Positions 32,447 to 41,457 of a stretch of DNA of 64,000 nucleotides are shown piece after piece; position 1 is the first letter of the stretch; each line of letters starts with the position of its first letter. Where the stretch lies: NCBI GenBank assembly GCA_030710605.1, contig CP092886.1, positions 165,880,573 through 165,944,572 on the forward strand, in the 5' to 3' direction. The notes beneath the pieces were generated by a model that saw nothing but the letters and a program-made list of their open reading frames with translations, was not told the origin of the DNA and did not search any database. Both the position numbers and the translations under genes were made by a program. The DNA is from Cordylochernes scorpioides. Lineage: Eukaryota; Arthropoda; Arachnida; Pseudoscorpiones; Chernetidae.

Positions 32447-33171
32447 TTAAAGTGGCATTAAAAATAACATTTTGTTAGTGATTCGCATGGAGATATTTTT
32501 TTCTGCTAAATAATATTTTTCCACTTTATATTTTAAAAATCCATTTCTTTTGGCCAGGTGGAGAGGGCCTTCTTTTTTGAGTCTTATATTGGATTCCCAA
32601 TTAATTATGTAATTAAAAGTTCTGTGTTTGTTTTCATAACTCTTGATTTTGTTTATATATTTTGACAGATTGTAGCTTCTTCTATCCTTTAAGGGCATAA
32701 TGTCTGCCTCGTAAAGTACAATATTATTAGGGAAGGTATTTCGAAGACCTGTAATAATTCTAGCTGCATTTAGTTGTATCCTTTCCAGTGTTTTTAGATT
32801 TGTTTCAGATGCTGTACCATAGATTTGATATCCATATTCCAAGATAGGTCTCATTAGAGATGTGTAAGTTAATTTTAGTGTTGTTGCTTCAGCTCCCCAC
32901 TCTTCCTGAAATACATTTCAAGATTTTTAGTCGGTCTCTTCCTTTTCTAACAACTCCTTCAATATGTTTACTGGAGTTAAATGTCTGGATCCAGGGTGTA
33001 GCCGAGATATTTAGGATGTTTATTATATTGCAATTGTTGTTCTTTCAAAATAATATTTGGTCTTATTTTGTATAGTTTCTTATCGGTAGTAAAAAGACAG
33101 GTTTCAGATTTTTGGGGGTTAAATTTTAATTTATTTAATGAATGAAAGGAAGAAAAAATTTTTTGGAACAA
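32447..33171 (-). pseudogene. RT thumb of non-LTR C
   Basis: 33171-32977 has LNKLKFNPQKSETCLFTTDK and HPKYLGYTLDPDI; 32854-32447 has MRPILEYGYQIYGTASETNL and RIQLNAARIITGLRN. This is the standard post-catalytic part of non-LTR RT. One frame change lies at about 32880-32970. Confidence 0.82.
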
Positions 33172-33345
33172 GTTTCTTTTATTCTGAAATTTGGCAAGCT
33201 TTCAGGCGTTAGCCTATCATCAGGCCGATTTCGCATATATTTGCGAAATCGGCCTGATGATAGGCTAACGCCTGAAAGCTTGCCAAATTTCAGAATAAAA
33301 GAAACTTGTTGCAAAAATGTTTTTCTTCCTTTCATTCATTAAATT
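33125..33345. repeat. Nearly perfect 220-bp foldback palindrome
   Basis: Two arms of about 105 bp meet around 33240 (GCATATATTTGC) with almost no loop. Both strands therefore encode nearly the same 66-codon frame (MKGRK.FL.QVSFILKFGKL), an artefact of the symmetry. AATGAATGAAAGGAAGAAAA and its complement form the ends. It interrupts the RT/thumb junction of non-LTR C, where AATTT flanks both sides loosely. Confidence 0.9.
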
Positions 33346-33360
33346 ACTGATTGCAATTAT

Positions 33361-34282
33361 TTAGGTTTTTATAGTAAATTTCAATTTATGTTTATTAGCA
33401 AATTTTTCTAGGTGGAGAAGAGTCTTGTTCAAATCTCTTTCAGCTTTTTTCCAGTTAGTGTTGCTGCTCCATAGAATAATGTCATCAGCGAAAAGTCCAA
33501 TATTGGTTTTATGTGAAAATTTTTCTTCTATGCCTGCAATAAATAGGGTGAAGAGATTTGAGCTAAGGACTGATCCTTGTGGTAATCCTTGATACAATTT
33601 GAAGGTTTTAGATAGATTGCCATTATATTTGACCCTGATGTATCTATTTTTAAGGGAATCATTTATCCAAGTGATAGCTTTTCCATCAATTTTGAAATGT
33701 TTGTATAATTTTGTAATTAACTTGTTTTTCCATACCTTATCAAAAGCTTGTGTAAGGTCTAAAAAGGCAGCTATTGTGTGGTTAGTTGGTTTTCTGTTTT
33801 GTGCATCTTTTACCTTTTGTGTGAAAAATAAGAGTTGGTCTATTGTCCCATGTCCTTTCCTAAATCCATATTGTTCTTCTGGTAAGAGATTTCTTGTGTC
33901 GGGGTGGTAGGTGAGTCGTCTGAGTATAATTTTTTCCATTAATTTTCAGCAAATACTTGTGAGGGAGATAGGTCGGTAGTTTTTTGGGTCATCAGCAGAT
34001 TTGTCAAGTTTTAAATGGGAATTATTGTTGCATTTTACAGTCTTGAGGCAATTTACCAGTTTTCCAAGAGTTATTGAAAATATTAAGAAGTCTTTCTTTG
34101 CCAATTTTGCCCAAGTTTGATATCATTCGGCCATGGATTCCATCTGGCCCAGGAGTCTTGTTTAGGTCAGTGTTTTCTAATGCATAAGCTAGCTCTTTCA
34201 TATTGATTTTTTTCATGGAAAATATTATGAGTGCTGGTGACATTTTTACAGTCATGAATAATCCTTCGGGCCTTTGTTTCAA
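33361..34282 (-). pseudogene. Reverse transcriptase of non-LTR C
   Basis: 33939-33361: LPEEQYGFRKGHGTIDQLLF, AAFLDLTQAFDKVWKNKL (first Asp), YQGLPQGSVLSSNLFTLFI and IGLFADDIILWSS (FADD catalytic box). 34282-34022 supplies the N-terminal part (DLNKTPGPDGIHGRMISNLG, NSWKTGKLP). Frame change between them at about 33950-34030. The catalytic residues are present. Confidence 0.9.
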
Positions 34283-34289
34283 CCTTGAT

Positions 34290-35243
34290 TTTACTACTTA
34301 TTTGATATGAATTACCTAAAAGATTGGCAGCAATTTTGTCATTAGTTGCTGGTGTACCATCTGTATTCTTAATCATATTAGTTTTTTCGGTTTGTGACTG
34401 GGATCTGTCAATTTGTTTTGCCAAATTCCAAAGTTTTGTATTTGGGTTTCTTGGGTTCAGGTTTTCACAAGTTTGTTTCCATTTTTCCTTTTTCACATTT
34501 ACGTATAATCTTTTTATTTTTGCATTCACAATGTTCAGTTCAGTTTTATAATTTGTTTGGTTTTGGGTGCTCTTTTTTGTAGTTCATTTCATTTAGTTAT
34601 AAGTGTTTGAATATTTTTTGCCTGGTGTGTATAATTTGGAATCCATTTCTTAATATTACCTCTTGGTATTGAAACTGTGGCTGCTTTAATAATGGTGTTT
34701 TCGAAAGATATCCAATTAACCTTTTTGAAGTTCCAGAATTTTTCTTAATTGAGCTGGTTTTGGTCTTGGTGCTAATTTCTATCAAATTAGGCAGATTATC
34801 ACTTACAATACTTTTTAATATTTGCTATTTGCATTTGTGGAAAATGTCAGGATAGTAAAAACTTATATCAAGGGCTTGTGCAGTATTATAGCTGTATGAA
34901 TGATGGGTAGGATTCCCATCATTTAAGCACATGATGGCATTGTCGTCAAATATGTTTGAAAGTATTTTGCCTCTTGGGTTTGGCGTGGAACATCCCCATA
35001 GTTGATGTTTGGCATTAAGGTCACCTACAATAAGAGTTGTCTGTAAGAAATTGAGCCATTGTTCCATCGTCAATAAGTGTATTGTTTGGAGGGTGATAAA
35101 TATTGTATATGTTGATGGCTTTGTTTTGATTGAGGTAGACTTTGATATCTTGGGCTTCGAGGTCTAATGTGTTTGAAATATTAACGGCTATGTCCTCATA
35201 GTACAAATTCTTGATTAAAAATGCTAGGCCACCCCCTTTAACA
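34290..35243 (-). pseudogene. Endonuclease and linker of non-LTR C
   Basis: 35243-35021: GGGLAFLIKNLYYEDIAVNI and YLNQNKAINIYNIYHPPNNT. 35073-34825: LIVGDLNAKHQLWGCSTPNP (catalytic Asp/Asn) and THHSYSYNTAQALDISF. The linker (34529-34290) has KLWNLAKQIDRSQS, AANLLGNSYQ. The 5' end of the domain is missing, so the element is 5'-truncated within EEP. Confidence 0.82.
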
Positions 35244-35711
35244 GCATATACAGATGGATCTTCAGACCTTACCCTGAGTTATGGAGGGGCCGGAATTAAC
35301 ATAATACTGCAAGATGGAACGCACATCAAAATCAAAGGAGGAGCAGGACAGATTTCGTCAAACTTCACTTGTGAACTGACGGCAATCTGGAAAGCCCTTG
35401 ATGTATGCCTTAACCAACCATCCCTGCATCAAGCAGAAGGAAATTTAATATACAGCGACTCCATGTCCGCTCTAGAAGCAATTCAGAAGGGCAATACTAA
35501 AATCACACGGAAAATACACTCGTTACTTACCCAACTGGAACCATTGGAGAATAATTGCATTCTACAATGGATCCCTGCCCATGCTGGGATCGGGGGTAAT
35601 GAAATGGCATCTGAATTGGCAAAGGAAGCCAGAAAGTTGAGCCAAAGGAAAGAACAAATGTCATTATTTGACGCTGATTCTTTGTCAAAATACAAGATAA
35701 TTAAACAATAA
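35244..35711 (+). pseudogene. RNase H of non-LTR A, copy 2
   Basis: Reads TAYTDGSSDLTLSYGGAGI (first Asp), ISSNFTCELTAIWKAL (Glu), LIYSDSMSALEAI (second Asp), LQWIPAHAGIGGNEMASELA (His and last Asp). All four catalytic carboxylates of RNase H seem present. The frame ends TAA at 35709-35711 where copy 1 continues, so the C-terminus is cut. It resumes element A after the R1-like and C insertions. Confidence 0.9.
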
Positions 35712-35749
35712 ATAGAAACGATCAAAATGCGAAATAAACTCTGAGAGAA

Positions 35750-36060
35750 AAATGACAAAAACTATAACAAGACTTAGAACAAAACACTATAAAGGAATGA
35801 CAATACATCCAGATGGCACAGTAACCTATAGGGCATGCAACAATTGTCCTGGTGTGGAACTTACACCTACCCACATATTCTCATAGCCAGTAATGGCCGC
35901 AGCCTTGCAGGAATTTGACATAGACCCAGAGCAGCAGCTTTACACACCCAAGATAGTGGACATTGCTGCTGCTGTGATGGAGATGCATGGATACATCTGA
36001 GGCTCTTTATTGGGCACGACAACAACAACGGCATTCCAGAGTAAAATAAATTATCAGAGA
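35750..36060 (+). pseudogene. Non-LTR A C-terminal knuckle and 3' end, copy 2
   Basis: About 35800-35900 encodes TIHPDGTVTYRACNNCPGVE followed by LTPTHIFS; the last Cys codon has become a stop (TAG, 35887). Then VMAAALQEFDIDPEQQLYTP. The 3' end joins transposon DNA at about 36060, the same junction as at 16262. Confidence 0.82.
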
Positions 36061-36104
36061 TAGATACATATTTTTCAAATGAATTAAAATAAATATAATC
36101 GATA

Positions 36105-36581
36105 TTGAGAGAGAATTGAATTAAAAAAATATTAGAAATTTATTATCTTCGGAAACACAAACCGTATCTAAAATATCATTTTTTTTTGCTACATGTTTTA
36201 ATTTGCATTTACCTATTTTACATATCTCTGATTGTATTTGAAAATTGTTAACCAATTGTTCATACTTTTGGCGAAGTGGTGTTTTATTAATTTGTTATTT
36301 GATGTTATTAGGGTTCTTTCCTGGTATTCAAAAAGGAAAAATACGTGTCGATCAGTTATATTTTTCAATTTATCAAACAATTTGGCCGCTGAATCTCTGA
36401 TTCTGGTAGTGCGCCATCTGGCGAATAAAATTGTAACTAAAATCAATTTCGAATTTTTCATTATTTGCCATAAAAAATCCCATTGTATCCTGAACACAAT
36501 GGTGTTTACCGCATTGCTCTAGCGCAAATATTCGCGGAGTTATTAATTTTTAAAATAGTGCGGGACTTTTGGATCACCCTG
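36105..36581 (-). repeat. Second TIR of copy 2, with internal 94-codon ORF
   Basis: Reverse complement of 24897-25370. The internal ORF is complete on minus (36497-36213), starting MFRIQWDFLWQIMKN. Confidence 0.85.
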
Positions 36582-36593
36582 TATATCTACAGA

Positions 36594-37105
36594 CCTTACT
36601 GCAATGATGAAAGTTGTTGAACGAGAGGGCTTGGCTCATCAGTGGTGAACACTCTAAGTAGTTTCGCCAAATTAATCTCCAGACCGCTCAACTATTGTAT
36701 TGGATTGGTTTTATTATATATTCTGCATTCACTTCAGAAGGAATCTTAGGGGTGTTTAAGGAACCTATGAATATACACTTATATAGGTTTATAATTTATC
36801 TATAAATGGAAATTAAATTTATAGATGTAATTTGCTAATATTATCTTTGATAAGAAACTCGTTTTACGGAAGAGCATTTCTCGATGGAATTTCTTGTATT
36901 TTTTATAGGCCTATAATCTTATGTACATAGGTTCCCTAAACACCCCTAAGCTGCCTTCCATAGTAAATGCAGGGTATATAGGAAAACAAACCCAATACAA
37001 TAGTAGATTAATCTGGAGATTAAGTTGGCGAAACCGCTGAGAAGGTTCACCACTGATGAGCCAAGCCCTCTCGTTCAACAACTTTGATCATTGAAGTAAG
37101 GTGTG
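36594..37105. repeat. Foldback element, GGCTCATCAG family, full-looking copy
   Basis: Arms of about 185 bp: 36594-36780 is the reverse complement of 36925-37105 with moderate divergence. Both include ACGAGAGGGCTTGGCTCATC, the GTTTCGCCA box and ATTGTATTGG. It begins 12 bp beyond the right end of transposon copy 2. Spacer about 145 bp, non-coding. Confidence 0.85.
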
Positions 37106-37238
37106 TAAAGATATTTTGATGATATATGTGAAAAGAAACACAAAAATCATTGTTATAAATAATTAACTTAATTTTATTGACATTAGATCAACATTCACAG
37201 TCAAAGTGTCAAACAAAAACTCAATAACAATAGGTACA

Positions 37239-37809
37239 TCTATATATATAAATGAATGTATGTGTGTGTGTCTGTCCTTTATGCCTGACCAAACCACTCA
37301 TTGGAACGCCATAAAACTTTGGGAAGTTATTTAGTATAGTACTGGGAAGGTTTCTAGCAAATAAAATTTTGAAATAACCTTTCGCCTAAAAATAATCAAG
37401 ATAAATATTCTAATTTATCTGTTATAATTCAACAATCTGCTCTAAATATTATCATGATGATACGATGATTTTGTAATGCAGAAAATTAGGAAATACAAAA
37501 TTCAGGATGACACGGCAATTTATTTGAGGCAAGAATAATGATACAATTCTAGGGCAAGATACGATTCCTTTAACTTCCAATTCCCGAGGTAACCAATTAA
37601 TATTGATTTTATTCAACTTATCGAGTATTTTTAAAGGGACCGGGAAAAAATGTTCACTTTATCGAGAGATTCAAATTTACGTGTTTCAAATTATCAAAAT
37701 ATATCTATTATTTTTTTTTTATAAGTTTATAGAGAATTGTTTTAACAAATGTTCGTTAGACAAACCTTTACTCAGGTAAAACCCGGGCGAAGCCGGGTAC
37801 ATCCGCTAG
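37239..37809 (+). mobile_element. Non-autonomous Helitron, 571 bp
   Basis: 5' end TCTATATATATAAATGAATG preceded by A; 3' end with a G+C-rich hairpin (CCCGGGCGAAGCCGGG), then ACATCCG and CTAG (37806-37809) followed by T. 5' TC, 3' hairpin plus CTAG and insertion between A and T are the defining Helitron marks. No Rep/helicase coding. A truncated relative lies at 60361-60605 on minus. Confidence 0.85.
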
Positions 37810-37876
37810 TTTAGAATAAATTAAATTAAAATTATTTATTTACGCTAGACTGATCCCTCACAGAAGGGACGTCTGA

Positions 37877-38194
37877 AATTCACCAGACGTCTCAAACCGC
37901 CTTGAATTCGAACACCTTCTTGCTTCAATAGTGGCTTCTGTCTACAACAATCCCAATTGCATGGTCGAGGAAAGCTGCAAAAATAATCTTCATACAATGC
38001 GTACAACAACCAAGGAAGATGTCTTACCTTTCAGGGCGACACAAACCCGCCCATTCTATAATATACTTTTCAAAATCAATGGGACACGTAGGAAAGAGTC
38101 AACGCACAGTTTGTCAAACAGCTCTTCAACCATATTCTCAAGATGGCGATTGTGTAGACGAGGGCTGACCGGTTCAGGAGTACAACTTCCTTAA
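37877..38194 (+). other. Unassigned ORF between Helitron and copia
   Basis: An open frame of about 105 codons with no ATG at its start (a GTG at 37931 is the first usable alternative). It includes VASVYNNPNCMVEESCKNNL and TRPFYNILFKINGTRRK. I recognise no domain. Base composition is more balanced than in the surrounding DNA, so it might be part of an exon or of an old element. A 12-bp inverted motif (AGACGTCT) occurs at 37868-37893. The next 220 bp up to the copia element hold a C-rich run and AT-rich, possibly intronic, sequence. Confidence 0.3.
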
Positions 38195-38414
38195 GTTTTG
38201 TCCATGAGTGCACTTTACCACTTCACCCAATATACAAGTTGAGCCTCCCCCCCCCCTCCACATTTTTTACTCATATTCTAACTATTAAATGGCGGTAGCC
38301 CTCATGTTTATTTCCTCTCCTTTTTATTTCATTTAATAAAATATTTTTTAAAAACATTTTATTAATGAATTATTTACGTATATCATATTTTACACACACA
38401 ACAATTGGGAAAAG

Positions 38415-38427
38415 GCGATTTGGGATA
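38415..38427 (+). pseudogene. 5' piece of an exon-like ORF split by the copia insertion
   Basis: An acceptor-like tract (pyrimidine/AC-rich, ending GGGAAAAG at 38414) precedes 13 bases that join in frame with 44028 onward once the copia element and one GGATA copy are left out. The combined frame, read across the empty site, begins GDLGYVKTSLQATRKKWKES. See the entry at 44025-44201. Confidence 0.4.
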
Positions 38428-39514
38428 TGAAGGAAGTTTTTAGTTAATGAATGAGTTTTTAATTAATGATTTTATTTAATCATACAAACATTACAATTAA
38501 CATAATATAAAGATAGATATATATGGTAATTTAAAACAACAACCTCATATTGTGTAGATAACTTATAACAAGATTGTCATGTTGTATATAGAGACACATC
38601 TATAAATAATTATGCGCATGATTAATCTGTGTCATTGCATCACCTATGTAATGTAATTTGTACAAAGTGGATAAATAAATAAAATCTGTAATAGATTTAA
38701 TAGTTGAGCTAAAGCAGAGATCGAGCATAGAATTGCCAAAACAACAGAGTCTAAAGATGGGAGTCATAAATCAGGTAGATTCACAGTTCCCACGACAGGC
38801 CACCCACACTGTCACATGTGGTGGAATGCAGATACCCCTCTCACACCTGGACAGGTAAAGGCGCCCTTTCTCAAACGCCCCTGTCACATAAGGTCACCCC
38901 GTCTTTAACCTATAAATCATCACCTTACAGGGACTTGACAGTTCAGTCAGTTTAGTTTAGTTCACCCTTAGTGCAAGCCGCGTCGGTCGTATGTTATGTC
39001 GATCTCATCCAACATGTAGTCAGGAAGAACTCGTCTATCTCCATCTTTTCGCTCCTTAGCTCAACTTTTATCTGTTACGGGACTTTCTTAGTGCAACTGT
39101 GTCTTCGTTTTTTGTGTGGATATCCCCAGCTTTCCACTCTGCCTCGACCACGACTGCCTGTATTTTGTGAGAACTTTTAAAGGTCTTCCAAGGTGCAGAG
39201 AGGTACTGGAAAACTCTACATCCTGACTGTTCCTCTTGATCAACACAGTACTACAAGTCGACAACAACCAAACTTCAACATTATTTCAGTAGTCGACAGG
39301 ATCTCTACAAAAGCTACTGGAATTCTCATCTCATTACATGAGTCGACAGGATCTCATCACAGATAAGTCGACAGCAACTCATCATCACATATATATAATG
39401 GGAAATACAGCAATCAAAATATATATGTGCTATCGAACAATCAACAAACAACAGAGTAGTCCAATATCAATAAAATATCATCAATGATAATAAGCTTGGA
39501 AATTAAATCCAACA
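38428..39514 (-). repeat. 3' LTR of the copia element, interrupted
   Basis: 38428-38523 and 39390-39514 together correspond to 43810-44024. Starts TG and ends CA in element orientation. Interrupted by the solo LTR at 38524-39389. Confidence 0.92.
38524..39389 (+). mobile_element. Solo LTR of a different retrotransposon inside the copia LTR
   Basis: 866 bp beginning TGG and ending ACA, flanked by TATA on both sides within an AT repeat, so the exact length of the target duplication is uncertain. A TATAAAT box (38911) lies about 30 bp ahead of GTTCAGTCAGTTTAG, a core-promoter layout much like the LTR-like segment at 28069-28985. It post-dates the copia insertion. No internal coding region; a solo LTR arises from LTR-LTR recombination. 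Confidence 0.8.
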
Positions 39515-39527
39515 AAGCCCCCTTTTA
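39515..39527 (-). other. Polypurine tract of the copia element
   Basis: On minus reads AAAAGGGGGCTT directly before the 3' LTR (TGTTGG). Plus-strand primer site. Confidence 0.8.
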
Positions 39528-39716
39528 ATTTCAAGCTAAATATCTTGAAGACTAATAGCTAAGCTGCTACGTCACAACGTGACGTCACGGCCTAAGATGG
39601 CGCTACTTGACTTTCTTTTGTTTACCGGAAAAATTATAACATTTAGGCCTAAATACCAAAGGAATATTATTATACACACATTGATATCAAATAAAAATAA
39701 CAATATACACACATTT

Positions 39717-40472
39717 TTACATTGAGTTGGTCTTATAATTAAATAAAGATAACAAATGGATTAATTTTTCCTTTGATAAAGCCTTTGTTAAAAAGTCAGA
39801 AATGTTGTCTTCAGTTTTTACATATTGAATGTCAAAAATATTATTTTTCAATTTCTCATGTAAAAAAGCAATAGATCTAACTAAATGATTAGATTTATCA
39901 GTTGTTTGACCAGACTTAGTCAAAAATATAGATGCTTTGTTATCACAAAATATTTGTATTTTAACAAAATTAGATGTAATTTCTTCAAAAAAGTATTGGA
40001 TGTAAATGGCCTTTTTTACAGTTTGAAGTAATCCACATATTTCGCTATCACAAGTAGAAAGACATGTGTTAGGAATAGTCTTACTTGACCAAGAAATGAG
40101 ATTTTTATCTAAATAAAAGGTTAATCCAGCAGTTGATCTTGCTTTATTGGATCTGCCACAATTCCATGATGCATCTGTGTAAGCCTTTAATTCGACATCT
40201 CCTTTAGTATATATTAATCCATACTGCTTACTTCCTTTTAAATACCTAAGAATTCTCTTAGCTGCACCCATGTGTATTTCTCTAGGGTTTTGATTATATC
40301 TGCTTAAAAGAGTAACTGCAAAGGCAATATCAGGCCTAGATTTAGTTGAGAGATAAAGCAAAGAACCTATTAATTCTTGATATTGAGTCTTATTGACTTC
40401 CTTAGAGCTATTAAAATTATCTAAATTAGTGTTAGGATCTAATGGGGTTGAAATATGCTTGCAATCTTGCAT
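39717..40472 (-). pseudogene. copia RNase H region
   Basis: 251 codons: GSLLYLSTKSRPDIAFAVTL (RT C-terminal connection), AYTDASWNCGRSNKARST (RNase H first Asp), TCDSEICGLLQTVKKAI (Glu), IFCDNKASIF (Asp) and HLVRSIAFLHEKL. It continues the RT frame of 41377-40439 after a frameshift at about 40470. Internally intact. Confidence 0.92.
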
Positions 40473-41377
40473 GTTATATTTTGTAAAATTTTATTCATGT
40501 AATTTTCCTGTTTTAAAATCAGTCTAACATCCTCTTTAATGATTTCAATGCCTAAAATGTTACAAGTTGTTAAACTTTCCTTTATTTTGAAGTGAAGTCT
40601 TATTTTTTGTATTATATCATGCAAAATTTCAGGATCAGAATTAATGATTATCATATCATCAACATGCAGTCCTAAAAGTAAATGTGAATTGCCATTTCTA
40701 AAAGTAAAAACACATTTATCAGATTTAAGTTGTGTTAAACCTATTTCAAAAAGGTATTCTGTAAATGTTTCATACCATATCCTACCACTCTGTTTAAGTC
40801 CATACAATGCCTGATTTAGTATACATACAGAGGTCTTTTTCTTGTCATCCTGGTAGCCTGGAGGTTGGGTCATGTAGATGGTCTCTGAAAGTTTTCCATA
40901 CAGGAATGCTGTTTCAACATCAAAGTGGTGAAATTCATATCCTGCCATTGTAGCATAGGCTAGAAGAGTTCTGAATGAATCTGTTTTCATCACTGGAGAA
41001 AAGATTTCTGTGTAGTCTGTCCCATATTCCTGAGAGCAGCCCAAAGCAACAAGTCTTGCTTTGTAGATCTCCTGATTGGTTTGAGGATCCATTTTCTTTG
41101 AAAATATCCATTTGGATTTTATTGCTTTAGAACCTTCAGGTAATTCAGTAAGGTCCCATACATGATGGTTCTGAAGAGAATGAATTTCCTTATCCATTGC
41201 TTGTTGCCACAAAGGTGAATCAGGATGATTAATTGCTTCTTCATAAGATGATGGTAGCAAGTTTCCATGGGAAAGCTTGAGTGCTCCTACAGTTGGATCA
41301 TAGGTGGGATCTTTGCCTTCATTGTCTTCAATAGGTTCATCATCTGAAGAAAGCTCATAGTAAAGTTTATCTTTCAA
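40439..41377 (-). pseudogene. copia reverse transcriptase
   Basis: 312 codons: WQQAMDKEIHSLQNHHVWDL, KSKWIFSKKMDPQTNQEIYK, FHHFDVETAFLYGKLSETIY (first Asp) and LLLGLHVDDMIII (the copia-type VDD box). The upstream link to integrase is shifted at about 41490. Core residues intact. Confidence 0.94.
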
Positions 41378-41457
41378 ATTTGGTCTGAGATTGTAAGGAA
41401 GTTCAGAATGTTCATCTTGATTTTCAAGATCAGAATGAGAATGATCATCATGATTTT

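Larger units (their letters stand above)
31885..35243 (-). mobile_element. RNase H non-LTR retrotransposon C, opposite orientation
   Basis: On minus: EEP (35243-34825), linker (34800-34290), RT (34282-33361), a foldback insertion (33125-33345), thumb (33171-32447) and RNase H (about 32370-31890). It resembles non-LTR A in domain order but differs in sequence. It abuts the RNase H of element A (35244) at one end and the R1-like 3' end at the other. Confidence 0.82.
24897..36581 (-). mobile_element. Long-TIR Tc1/mariner-type transposon, copy 2 (nested, inverted)
   Basis: TA-flanked (24895-24896, 36582-36583), with ends CAGGGTGATCC...GGATCACCCTG and TIRs of about 475 bp (24897-25370 and 36105-36581). 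Orientation is opposite to copy 1, with only 75 bp between the two elements. The transposase is on minus (26541-25794) and non-LTR A is on plus. Additional insertions in the non-LTR make this copy larger. Confidence 0.88.

Noticed and set aside
33135-33342. Two 66-codon ORFs on opposite strands with nearly the same product
   Set aside because: A consequence of the palindrome, not two genes.
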